In this document: positions 40,436-64,000 of the stretch, piece by piece
Position numbering within the stretch: position 1 is the stretch's first letter
Layout of the letters: every line of letters begins with the position of its first letter
NCBI GenBank assembly: GCA_947044365.1
Contig: OX345637.1
Location: 7,205,701 to 7,269,700, forward strand
Direction: 5' to 3'
DNA from: Petrosia ficiformis
Lineage: Eukaryota; Porifera; Demospongiae; Haplosclerida; Petrosiidae
DNA: 64,000 bases
The notes under the pieces: generated by a model
What the model saw: only the letters and a program-made list of their open reading frames with translations
The model's database searches: none
Told to the model about the DNA's origin: nothing
Position numbers and translations under genes: made by a program

Positions 40436-40536
40436 GTTAGTATATTTCAGCTAGTAGTGATGGAACATTACGAGTATGGAATGCATATATTCCTAATAAA
40501 ACCTCTTCAGTATTATCCTCTGAAGAGACAAGCTAA
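14899..40536 (+). CDS. WD40-repeat protein, 23 exons, 708 residues
   Basis: Exons: 14899-14995, 15086-15176, 15725-15812, 16028-16121, 17894-17969, 18626-18712, 20075-20143, 21077-21154, 22352-22454, 22749-22807, 24078-24133, 26026-26116, 26293-26476, 27624-27705, 31658-31782, 32323-32445, 33241-33293, 33836-33922, 35085-35202, 38547-38612, 40001-40113, 40245-40335, 40441-40536. They sum to 2127 nt with no stop before TAA. WD-type strand ends recur: GTLKGW (W39), IIVHW (W81), RQVKVW (W214), GEMIKW (W319), GKIFVW (W421), LKLCIW (W513), GLICVW (W609), GTLRVW (W690), plus weaker ones, so about 11-14 blades, most simply two beta-propellers. Residues 330-391 (exon 13) form a charged linker without WD motif. 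No transmembrane or enzymatic motif seen; probably a protein-interaction scaffold. I do not recognise the orthologue. Confidence 0.93.
15886..15950 (-). repeat. tRNA-derived SINE-like fragment
   Basis: On the minus strand an A-box-like TGTGGTTAAAAGC (15937-15925) is followed by a B-box GGTTCAAATC (15899-15890) with tRNA-like spacing, but the anticodon arm is irregular. Lies in intron 3 of the WD40 gene. Confidence 0.4.
16122..17893 (+). other. Intron 4 of the WD40 gene
   Basis: AT-rich, with TTAGTTA-rich stretches near 16200-16400 and a GT/TCTG microsatellite at about 16915-17030. No exon seen. Confidence 0.5.
19600..19850. repeat. (ACAT)n microsatellite
   Basis: Long ATAC-type tetranucleotide array in intron 6 of the WD40 gene; produces spurious His-Thr-Tyr-Ile frames. 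Confidence 0.9.
20163..20545. repeat. Scattered CA/GT and TATG microsatellites
   Basis: Short CA run near 20163, GT run near 20450 and TATG run near 20505-20540, in intron 7 of the WD40 gene. Confidence 0.7.
21440..22112. repeat. About 31-bp minisatellite
   Basis: Unit AATGAGACTATAACCTATGT followed by GGCAGTCTGGC, about 21-22 copies with variants (GGTAGTCTAGG, ACTACAACC). Lies in intron 8 of the WD40 gene. Confidence 0.9.
22820..23290. repeat. 64-bp array made of palindromic segments
   Basis: Segments such as ACTATACCATAGTACAGTTA recur with a period of about 64 bases, and the flanks carry the same segments inverted (TAACTGTACTATGGTATAGT), so the array can fold into long hairpins. Intron 10 of the WD40 gene. 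Confidence 0.85.
23545..23957. repeat. 28-bp minisatellite, about 14-15 copies
   Basis: Unit ACTAAACCAGTAGTTCATTG plus ATGAGACT, very homogeneous, in intron 10 of the WD40 gene, ending about 120 bases before the exon 11 acceptor. Confidence 0.92.
24245..24610. repeat. (CATA)n array with higher-order duplication
   Basis: The tetranucleotide array is interrupted by the same spacer twice (CTGTGATACATA near 24330 and 24456; TATATTTATATATACATATA near 24380 and 24506), a larger unit of about 126 bases duplicated in tandem. Confidence 0.85.
24917..25142. repeat. (CA)n microsatellite
   Basis: CA repeats with interspersed TACA and GACA units in intron 11 of the WD40 gene. Confidence 0.9.
25443..25603. 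mobile_element. hAT-type MITE, copy 1
   Basis: Ends CAGGGATGTGGAAACA and TGTTTACACATCACTG are imperfect inverted repeats, flanked on both sides by the 8-base duplication CTTATGAA (25435-25442 and 25604-25611). An 8-base target duplication with CAGGG-type ends is the hAT pattern. Same family as 50100-50264. No transposase. Confidence 0.85.
28092..28144. repeat. Interstitial telomere-like tract
   Basis: Three GGATTAG units followed by four GGTTTAG units, seven bases each, in intron 14 of the WD40 gene. Close to, but not the same as, the usual animal TTAGGG. Confidence 0.8.
28965..29070. repeat. (TA)n microsatellite
   Basis: TA-rich array with short interruptions in intron 14 of the WD40 gene. 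Confidence 0.9.
29633..29771. repeat. (CA)n microsatellite with CG core
   Basis: CA repeats with a central ACGCGCGCGCGCAC segment, all alternating purine-pyrimidine. Confidence 0.9.
31441..31548. repeat. (GGAT)n microsatellite
   Basis: About 26 perfect GGAT units, about 110 bases before the WD40 exon 15 acceptor. Confidence 0.95.
32184..32322. repeat. (CA)n microsatellite forming the exon 16 acceptor
   Basis: The array ends CACACAG exactly at the AG of the WD40 exon 16 acceptor (32321-32322). Confidence 0.9.
33330..33825. repeat. (ATCC)n / (ATCT)n microsatellite
   Basis: About 500 bases of degenerate CCAT units with an internal longer unit containing ACCCATCTAGATCTATGTAT repeated three times. 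It ends about 10 bases before the WD40 exon 18 acceptor. Confidence 0.9.
34883..35030. repeat. About 70-bp direct duplication
   Basis: ATAAGATCCTCTATGAAACC followed by a TATACATGTATATAG segment occurs twice in tandem, with a third partial start, just upstream of WD40 exon 19. Confidence 0.8.
35740..35832. repeat. CA-tailed repeat end
   Basis: A CACAGA array followed by GATTATCGTACCC and a small hairpin (TACCCT with AGGGTA) ending AATAAGCC. The same layout ends the insertion near 60740-60880, so these look like two members of one dispersed family. Confidence 0.4.
35855..37415. repeat. 65-bp minisatellite, about 23 copies in two subfamilies
   Basis: First subfamily (to about 37010) has units containing CTTCTGGTCACATTCTCATA and CACCTATATATTGTAACTAT; the second (about 37060-37415) keeps the 65-base period but carries TATTAATTTATTTTATTTAT and ATATCGTACTGTAC. 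Intron 19 of the WD40 gene. Confidence 0.92.
37625..38230. repeat. TACTTG-rich simple-sequence region
   Basis: Hexamer-like TACTTG/TTGTAC units mixed with TCAAGTGTATTC and GAGTATATATTG segments, in intron 19 of the WD40 gene. Confidence 0.85.
38588..39382 (+). repeat. 47-bp array amplified from the exon 20 end and its donor
   Basis: The last 24 bases of WD40 exon 20 plus donor GTGAGTAAGG and the following intron bases recur about 17 times (starts at 38588, 38635 and onward). Most units keep GGGATTAATATGTGTTTGG followed by GTGAGT, so many look-alike 5' splice sites follow the real one. Using a later one would bring in an in-frame TAG. Confidence 0.92.
40151..40244. repeat. (CA)n microsatellite forming the exon 22 acceptor
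   Basis: The CA array ends ACACAG at the WD40 exon 22 acceptor (40243-40244); intron 21 is almost entirely this array. Confidence 0.9.
40391..40436. repeat. (CT)n tract at the exon 23 acceptor
   Basis: A CT run followed by CTCGTTAG supplies the pyrimidine tract for the last WD40 exon. Confidence 0.9.
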
Positions 40537-40625
40537 AACCACAAACACTGAACACCAGACATCACTTAACTTAATTAGAAACTTAAAATATACATTTTAT
40601 ATTTTTTTATAAAGCACTAATTATC

Positions 40626-40631
40626 ATTAAA
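40626..40631 (+). promoter_or_regulatory. Possible poly(A) signal of the WD40 gene
   Basis: ATTAAA 90 bases after the stop codon; no closer AATAAA was seen. Confidence 0.3.
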
Positions 40632-40916
40632 TTAACTGTTACCATAGTAACCAATACCACCAGGTGTCTGCTTGAAACCAATTGGGTAATATAAGTATGT
40701 GTTATATAAACAAGGGCTATTGAGGGTTTGTGGGGAAAAGGGTCCTTATAATTATACTATGTACACGCCCAGGTTCACATTCCCAACTAATAATTGATTT
40801 GTACTGGTCCTTTTCTCTATTAGTTGCTATGGCAAATCTATTTACATTCATACCTACGTATATACGCATGAACATACACAAACATGTACGTCATACATAT
40901 GTACATCCTACATGGC

Positions 40917-41004
40917 ATACATACATACATACATATATATATATACATACATACATACATACATACATACATACATACATACATACATACATACATACAT
41001 ACAT

Positions 41005-41035
<31 letters not shown>

Positions 41036-41190
41036 TACACATACATACATACATACATACATACATACATACATACATACATACATACATGTATGTATTA
41101 CATACATACATACATGTACATACATACATGTACATACATACATACATACATGTACATACATACAAACATACATGTACATACATTACATTG
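40917..41190. repeat. (ACAT)n microsatellite
   Basis: Tetranucleotide array with interspersed ACATGTAC segments, downstream of the WD40 gene. Confidence 0.9.
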
Positions 41191-41399
41191 CACAAGACTA
41201 TTTTTCTAAGAAATACTGAATGATGTCACTATGAACTCATGAGTTGATAAAATTAAGAGTTCATAGTTGAATGTAAATATACACACCTACATTTCATTTC
41301 ATTACACACACATATAACCTAATATTGTCTTGTTTTCTGGTAACCACAACTAATGTATTAACTACGAGAATACATTTAAATGTACATGTTTTTGTATTC

Positions 41400-41690
41400 C
41401 TGGAAGTAGAGTTGTCACTTTATATAAGGATAGTATTGTAGCTATATTACCCTAACAACTAGCTTATACAAACCACAGAATACAATTTCACGCCTGAGTA
41501 TAAGAATAAATATAATATACTTCTCATACCATATGGGGCTGCAATTATTTCATGATTCATTACAAGAAGTAATAGGGTCATCACTTCATATAAGGATAGT
41601 ATAGTAGCTATATTACACATTCAAAATAGTATAATACTTATACAAACCACAGAATACAATAATTTCATGCTTGAGTAAGAACAAAAACAT
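41400..41690. repeat. Diverged direct duplication, about 180-bp spacing
   Basis: ATAAGGATAGTAT followed by TAGCTATATTAC and later ACAAACCACAGAATACAAT occurs twice. Confidence 0.6.
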
Positions 41691-41953
41691 CCCTAACAAT
41701 GTCAGTACACCTAACTTATACTATATAAATGTAACATAATTTCGTGACTTCTTATATGAAGAAACAACGTATACATCACAGTTTCCCATTAATTAATATC
41801 CTCGTAACATACATACATACATACATACATACATGTACATATATTATTACTTAGTATCAGTGAAGTACATTAATAATAATTATTAATATTATTGTAGCAT
41901 AATTAATGTCTTTGCAGCATATATGCACATATGATTATAGGTAATTACTACAA

Positions 41954-42150
41954 AGTATCAGTGTGGAGTACATTAATTAATGTCCTTGTAGTTAATATGT
42001 ATACATGTACATATGGTCTACTAATTAAAGTATCAGTGTGGAGTACATTAATTAATGTCCTTGTAGTTAATATGTATACATGTACATATGGTCTACTAAT
42101 TAAAGTATCAGTGTGGAGTACATTAATTAATGTTCTTGTAGTTGAATTTC
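41954..42150. repeat. 75-bp minisatellite, about 3 copies
   Basis: AGTATCAGTGTGGAGTACAT starts at 41954, 42029 and 42104. Confidence 0.9.
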
Positions 42151-42829
42151 CTTTTGCAAACCATACCAATTAGACCTTTGGATTCAGAAAATACCCTTTC
42201 AATAGTGTCAACACATATACACATGTATATACATGTACATACATGTATATACATGTACATACATGTATATACATGTATATATATACGTACATGTATATAC
42301 ATGCGTTATTGACCCATGACCTCCAATAAACACATTAAATTTTTGTTGTTTCATATAAGGGATCTAATATTGCTATTTATATACATACAGTATGCAGTAT
42401 GGTATGGTATCATGAAATTATTTGCATTTTGTGGTTTATAGGCACAATTATGATAAATATAGTTTTAATCGTCAAATAAGGAGTTTTGATAATTAATAGT
42501 CTATACCAATTATGGTTATTAGCAAATGACTTCTTTAGTATTTAGAGAGTATGTTTTGCATGTTGTAAACATAACTATGTACATGTATACAACATGATGA
42601 CACATAAATATGGTTTGTATATTTGTATAATTATTATATATCACTATAATGGGATTTTAAAAGTGACAGTTTGGATTGAGTGGACATAACACCTTCAAAT
42701 CAAAGTCTTCATAATTTTAATAGCTTTCATATATCCTGTTTCAATCTACATTAATTACTACTATGACCTGTACTGTTTAAATATTCAAGGCACAACATGT
42801 GTTCATGTATACATAATACATATGTTAAT

Positions 42830-43372
42830 TATTTTTGTACACATGTACACATATAATTATATAATAATTATTATGTTTGTGCACATGTACATGTATATGC
42901 GTTCTTTATATATGTTTAATTATTATGTTTGTGCACATGTACATGTATACACGCTTACTTTGTTTATGCATAATTATTATGTTTGTGCACATGTACATGT
43001 ATACACGCTTACTTTGTTTATGCATAATTATTATGTTTGTGCACATGTACATGTATACACGCTTACTTTGTTTATGCATAATTACTATCTTTGTGCACAT
43101 GTACATGTATGTACACTTACTTTGTGCATATACATAATTATATAATAATTATGTTTGTGCATATTATCTTTGTGCACATGTACATGTATATACACTTATA
43201 TGTATTAGTATATGTTATGTACAATATGTTTGTGCACATGTACATGTATATACACTTATATGTATTAGTATATGTTATGTACAATATCTTTGTGCACATG
43301 TACATGTATATACACTTATATGTATTAGTATATGTTATGTACAATATGTTTGTGCACATGTACATGTAGTGA
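42830..43372. repeat. Two adjoining minisatellites sharing a palindromic core
   Basis: Units of about 54 then about 60 bases, each with TTTGTGCACATGTACATGTA (TGCACATGTACATGTA core). The first group continues TACACGCTTACTTTG, the second TATACACTTATATGTATTAG. Confidence 0.88.
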
Positions 43373-43504
43373 CAGGAAGCAACGTATGAACTGAAACCTT
43401 TTTGGATCATATGAACTACCAGTAGCCCTAGAGTCCTTTCACAATAGAGCACTTCCTTTGGGAAATGATAAAGCATACTTCATTTTAATGGTTCAACAGG
43501 TAAA

Positions 43505-44565
43505 TATTTGATAGGTGAATCATGCATGACTTCATGTATATCCACATACATGTGGTGAAAGGTTAATAATAGACAGGTTTGTTCATGATTTCATGTACAT
43601 GTCTCGGATAACATCATGTAAAGTATTAATACTAGACCATTTGTTCATAACTTCATGTACAAGTACATGTACATATACATTTACATGCACGTGTGGTGAA
43701 GGATAAATACTAAACCATTTGTTCATGACTTCTTGTATGTACATGTAAAGGATGAACCACGTGTTGATGACTTCATGTACATGTATATACATGTACATGT
43801 TGTGAAAGATTATAATAAACTACATGTACATGTGGTGAAAGGTACTAAACCATTTGTTCATGACCTCATGTATGTGCATGTACATGTGGTGAAAGGTACT
43901 AAACCATTTGTTCATGACCTCATGTATGTGCATGTACAAGGTACTAAACCATATGTTCATGACTTCATGTACATGTATGTGCATGTACATGTGGTGAAAG
44001 GTACTAAACCATATGTTCATGACTTCATGTATATACATGTACATATTGTCAAGGATTAATAATAAACTACAATGTATATGTCCATGACTTCATTTATATA
44101 CATGTAATGTTGTTGAAGATTAATAATAAACTATATGTTCATGACTTCATGTACATGTATGTGCATGTACATGTGGTGAAAGGTACTAAACCATTTGTTC
44201 ATGACCTCATGTATGTGCATGTACATGTGGTGAAAGGTACTAAACCATTTGTTCATGACCTCATGTATGTGCATGTACATGAGGTGAAAGGTACTAAACC
44301 ATTTGTTCATGACCTCATGTATGTGCATGTACATGAGGTGAAAGGTACTAAACCATTTGTTCATGACCTCATGTATGTGCATGTACATGAGGTGAAAGGT
44401 ACTAAACCATTTGTTCATGACTTCTTGTATGTACATGTAAAGGATGAACCACATGTTGATGACTTCATGTACATGTAATATATACATGTACATGTTGTGA
44501 AAGATTCTAATAAACTACATGTACATGTGGTGAAAGGTACTAAACCATTTGTTCATATTATACAT
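43505..44565. repeat. About 57-bp minisatellite with CATGTACATG cores
   Basis: Units contain GGTACTAAACCATTTGTTCA and GTGCATGTACATG. Open frames on both strands follow from the unit length and are not taken as genes. Confidence 0.88.
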
Positions 44566-44639
44566 GTACATAATTATACATGTTTTGAAACGTTACTCTC
44601 TTGTATTGTTTAGAATAACATTCATAATTATATGTATAA

Positions 44640-45255
44640 TATGTACATGTATTGCTGTTTGTATGTACATGTACATGTGTTTTATGTTCATATACATGTT
44701 TCGTTTATATGTACATGTACATGTGTTACTGTTTACATGTACATGTACATGAGTTACTGTTTATATTTACATGTACATGTATTACTGTTTAGTACATGTG
44801 TTACTGTATATGTACATGTTACTGTTTATGTGTACATGTACATGAACATGTACATGAGTTACTGTTTATATTTACATGTACATGTATTACTGTTTAGTAC
44901 ATGTGTTACTGTATATGTACATGTTACTGTTTATGTGTACATGTACATGAACATGTACATGAGTTACTGTTTATATTTACATGTACATGTATTACTGTTT
45001 AGTACATGTGTTACTGTATATGTACATGAGTTACTGTTTATATTTACATGTACATGTATTACTGTTTAGTACATGTGTTACTGTATATGTACATGAGTTA
45101 CTGTTTATATTTACATGTACATGTATTACTGTTTAGTACATGTGTTACTGTATATGTACATGAGTTACTGTTTATATTTACATGCACATGTATTACTGTT
45201 TATTTATATGTACATGTTACTGTATATGTACCTGTGTTACTGTATATGTACATAC
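44640..45255. repeat. CATGTACATG / GTTACTGT minisatellite
   Basis: Alternating TTACTGTTTATATTTACATG and GTACATGTGTTACTGTATAT blocks with a higher-order period of about 110 then 60 bases. Confidence 0.85.
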
Positions 45256-45594
45256 AGACTACAGACAAATATGAAAAATGAATTTTAATCTCATAAGTCC
45301 ATCAATTAATAGTGTGAAGTCATTATTAAATGAAGTCTGTACATACATATTGAAACCACATCAAATCTATTTCATTATTGGAATATGAATTTCAACCTTC
45401 ATAAATTAAATTATAGTTCAATTATATAACCTATTCAACGATCACTTACCATATGTACAACACATGTATGTTGAACTTTGTACACATGTACACCCTTAAG
45501 GGGTCACTCTGAATAGTAAAGGTATTCACTAATTAATGACTTAATAATATATGGAAGACTACTATTAAATGAAGACTGTACATATTGTACCTAG

Positions 45595-46130
45595 ACCTTA
45601 GGATTGAGGGGTGTATGCCTCAATCTAGACCTTAGGATTGATGGGAGTATACCTCTAGACCTTAGGATTGATGGGAGTATAACTCTAGACCTTAGAATTA
45701 AGGGGTGTATACCTATAGACCTTAGGATTGAGGAAAGAGGTATGCCTCTAGACCTTGCCTCTTTCCTCAGGATTGAAGGGTGTGTACCTCTAGACCTTAG
45801 GATTGAGGGGTGTATACCTCTAGACTTTAGGATTGAGGGGTGTATACCTATAGACTTTAGGATTGAGGGGTGTATATCTCTAGACCTTAGAATTGAGGGG
45901 TGTATTGCACCTAGACCTTAGGATTGAGGGGTGTATACCTCTAGACTTTAGGATTGAGGGGTGTATACCTATAGACTTTAGGATTGAGGGGTGTATACCT
46001 ATAGACTTTAGGATTGAGGGGTGTATTGCACCTAGACCTTAGGATTGAAGGGTGTATGCCTCTAGATCTTAGGATTGAGGGGTGTATGCCTCTAGACCTT
46101 AGAATTGAGGGGTGTGTGCCTCTGGATTGA
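45595..46130. repeat. About 31-bp minisatellite
   Basis: Unit CTAGACCTTAGGATTGAGGG plus GTGTATACCT, about 17 copies with variants, interrupted near 45730-45775 by a short inverted block. Confidence 0.9.
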
Positions 46131-46377
46131 CGACAGAATGTGTAGACAATTAGCAACTATTCCAGTAGATGAATCAGGACTAGACAAACAGGAATGTATG
46201 TATGTTTGTGCACATGTACATATTCTTGAATTCTTTGAGAAGTCATTACTAATTACTATTGCATAGAGACTTTATTACATTTAAATGAAGTGAAAATTAT
46301 AATGTAGTTGAATTAACCTAGCAACCACATGTATGTTGTATATACATGATGTTACAGGAGATGTAGAAAGAAGAAAG

Positions 46378-46424
46378 ACACCTGAGGCAATGGAAAAATG
46401 AAAAATGAGAGTTGCCTCAGGTGG
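46378..46424. repeat. Inverted copy of the tRNA 3' end
   Basis: CACCTGAGGCAA near 46379 is the reverse complement of TTGCCTCAGGTG at 46412-46423, making a 12-bp stem over about 20 bases that includes the T-runs after the tRNA. Confidence 0.75.
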
Positions 46425-46485
46425 GATTCGAACCCACGACACTCTGTATTCCAGACAAATGCTGTACCAACTGAGCTACCAAGGC
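46413..46485 (-). tRNA. tRNA-like gene, anticodon GGA in a class I body
   Basis: 73 nt that fold as a cloverleaf: acceptor GCCTTGG with CTGAGGC (two wobble pairs), D arm TAGCTCAGTTGG (A box), T arm GTGGGTTCGAATCCCAC (B box), anticodon stem TTTGT/ACAGA with loop CTGGAAT, anticodon GGA (serine UCY codons). Serine tRNAs normally have a long variable arm and G73; here the variable loop is 5 nt (GTGTC) and base 73 is A. There is a C13-C22 mismatch. Two TTTTT runs follow within about 25 bases, so it could be transcribed by Pol III. It may be a pseudogene or SINE head rather than a working tRNA. Confidence 0.7.
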
Positions 46486-46894
46486 AGCCCAGCTGGCAGG
46501 GTCCGAATCAAACATCTCATACATCTGTATAAACAGGCTAACTTAACACTTGGTACATACATTGTGATTATTGTCCATATGTTCAGTTCATAAGGTTACT
46601 CTCTGAATAGTAAAAGGTCTTCATTAGTAACTAATTAGTATACAAAAAAGACTTTTCTATATCATTAAATGAAGATGTAATGAACCACCAAATGTATGTT
46701 CATGACAGATGACATCATAAATTATACTGTTTCCTAGCAACCATATGTACATGTACACTTGAATGGTAGAGGTCTGTGGTACATACTGAATATTAGAGGT
46801 CTGTGGTACATACTTATAAAAGGACATCATTAAGGACACTATTAAAATGTGATCATACTGATTGTAACCATCATAAATTATAGTCTTATATATA

Positions 46895-47098
46895 CAGTAT
46901 GTCAATAAAAAGTCACCATACAGTAACAGTAATTACCTTAGTTCTACTGTCAGTATAGTATAGTAATTACTGTCTCACTACTGTGATGTTGAATTGACAC
47001 ATGCACAATTAATGTCAAAACTACTGTTGAACTACTGTAGTGTGGAAATGAAACTACTCAGTAATTACTGTACAGCGACTTTTTATTGACATATACTG
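46895..47098. mobile_element. Tc1/mariner-type MITE, copy 1
   Basis: Terminal inverted repeats CAGTATGTCAATAAAAAGTC and GACTTTTTATTGACATATAC (approx.) flanked by TA on both sides; 204 bp, no transposase. Confidence 0.85.
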
Positions 47099-47100
47099 TA

Positions 47101-47646
47101 GCATTAACCAACTATATAATATATATAATATATAATATATTATGTTAGAGTACAGAGTTGCTAACAAATATAGAGTATGTCCTTTGATCATAATGGAACC
47201 AATAACTATATGTATTTGAAAATTGTAACCATGGTAACATACTCTTTTTTTTTAATTTTTTTATTAATATAATTATATATATATAATTATATACAATATA
47301 ATTATAATTATTATATATGTACAATCCTAAATGTGTATATATAGAACTAGGTGTTTGGCAATAATAATCATTTAATATGAATATTAAAAGACCAGATAGA
47401 GTTTATACAGACCACATGGAGATACATATGGAAACTACCAGTATTGAGATTCAGTTGACATAATTACATATAATTATAATTATATACATGTCATATATTA
47501 AATACATATAAATAGCTCTGTTGTATATATTATAGTCACAAAAACAACACCAATGTTATTGTTACTTTCTTTGTTTATGCAGAGACTGTTAGTATTGAAA
47601 CTGTAATGAAGTGGGCGTGGTATTTGGGTGTTGCTATGGTCACTAT
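47101..47646. other. 3' flank of NDUFS2
   Basis: AT-rich; an A/T run near 47245-47262 holds AATAAA on the minus strand and could be a distant poly(A) signal. Nothing else recognised. Confidence 0.3.
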
Positions 47647-62979
<15,333 letters not shown>

Positions 62980-64000
62980 TTTGAAACAAATTTTTTAATT
63001 AGAATCCAATACGGTCAAACACGTGTATGTACATGACTTATTACAAGATATTACAAGATTCGACGAGGCTGGCTGCTGTTCTGCAGCAAGATCACACAGA
63101 ATGTAAGTCTAAATTTGATTGTTATATTTTAATTATTAGCTCTCCATTAGTAATTATAATTCCTATTTTTAAAATGTATGCACTGCAATAACTCTCATGG
63201 CCTCAATTCTGAAGAAATTATATATATATAATCTGTGATTAGACAGTATAAGTGTAATAACTGTATTATTACATTTTTGTGATGAGAAAATATGATATGT
63301 ATAATATATTATAATAATTATAAATTCGTGAAGTATGGATGTGTTCCAGTTAGGTTTGGGTGGATCTTGTAAAAATGTTGTTTACATATTTTTTTATCAC
63401 TATAATAATTATAATTGTGAATCGGTGTTGATCTATTTGTTGTTGCTAAACTATTAATTACCGAAGTGCAATGAAGCTGCATAGTTTAGGCTGCGTCTTT
63501 GTGCAAGTAATCTAGGAGGAATGCTTTGCTAATGAATATGTTTAACAAAATAAATAATATTAATAATTAGTCTGGACCAAGTGCTAAAATAAAAACCCTA
63601 GACATCTAGACTCCAATGCTTTTAATGCTGGTCTCTTGCTAGTGATTATTAAGTGGATATAAATCAACTGTAATCAGTAATGATTACAATTGCATAACTA
63701 TACAAGAGCTACTATTTAATTTTCAAGCACCATTTAAATCATCTTAGCAGACCAATGGTAGTGTAGCATTCCATGATGGATTAGAAACTTCTATAAATGG
63801 CAGACCCGGAAGTAATGAATTCACCAATTCATAGTAATTTTTTAAAAATGTTCTTGCAGAGGTGATATACCAAATTCTTGAATACATGCATGCATTAGGG
63901 TATTGGATTAATTGCAGTGTTTCCCCTAATTGGTGGTACATGTACCATAAGCGTTCCCCCATCCTTTAATTTAAAAGTTTATTTTGAAAAACACTGTTTT
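62980..64000. other. 5' flank of NDUFS2 to window end
   Basis: Presumed promoter just above 62979. Beyond it the sequence is AT-rich. Two weak plus-strand exon candidates exist: a possible untranslated exon ending at a GTAAGT near 63104, and an open segment after a CTTAG at 63743-63747 reading QTNGSVAFHDGLETSINGR to a stop near 63828. A minus-strand frame of 72 codons overlaps the second. None is firm. Confidence 0.3.

Noticed and set aside
46405..46593. 62-codon plus-strand frame
   Set aside because: Antisense to the tRNA-like gene.
63744..63962. 72-codon minus-strand frame at the right edge
   Set aside because: No family recognised, weak context and an equally open plus-strand frame; could only be settled with transcripts or more flanking sequence.

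Overview
The window looks like nuclear DNA of an animal: genes are cut into many small exons with GT/AG introns, the DNA is AT-rich and loaded with micro- and minisatellites and short inverted-repeat transposons, and there is a nuclear gene for a mitochondrial complex I subunit with a presequence-like N-terminus plus an ETS DNA-binding domain, a fold known from animals. A sponge or other early-branching invertebrate would fit, but the species cannot be fixed from the sequence.

Layout. (1) 1-8294, minus strand: a SIR2-like gene related to the animal FAM118 proteins; four exons are visible and the gene runs off the left edge. (2) 8596-14656, minus strand: a second, more degenerate SIR2-like paralogue (exons 13481-14656) whose last visible donor is in phase with a downstream exon pair encoding a basic linker and a C-terminal ETS domain (8596-10875). 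Read together they make an 869-residue SIR2-like/ETS fusion, the most novel candidate here. (3) 14899-40536, plus strand, divergent from gene 2 across about 0.2 kb: a 23-exon, 708-residue WD40 protein; I could place every exon with consistent phases. (4) About 40.5-47.6 kb: intergenic DNA made mostly of tandem arrays rich in CATGTACATG, with one tRNA-like gene. (5) 47647-62979, minus strand: a complete 12-exon NDUFS2 gene (469 residues). (6) 62980-64000: 5' flank of NDUFS2 with no firm gene.

Most of the remaining sequence is repeats: GT/CA, ATAC, GGAT and TCC/TTC microsatellites; minisatellites of 28, 31, 35, 47, 65, 75, 78, 81 and 135 bp; hAT-type and Tc1/mariner-type MITEs with recognisable target-site duplications; a 1.35-kb hAT-like element with another element nested inside it; and large palindromes. 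Several arrays sit directly against 3' splice sites and appear to supply the pyrimidine tract. One 47-bp array has amplified the end of a WD-gene exon together with its splice donor.

No link in function between the neighbouring genes can be shown, beyond the tandem SIR2-like pair (evidently a duplication) and the shared promoter region between the SIR2/ETS gene and the WD40 gene.
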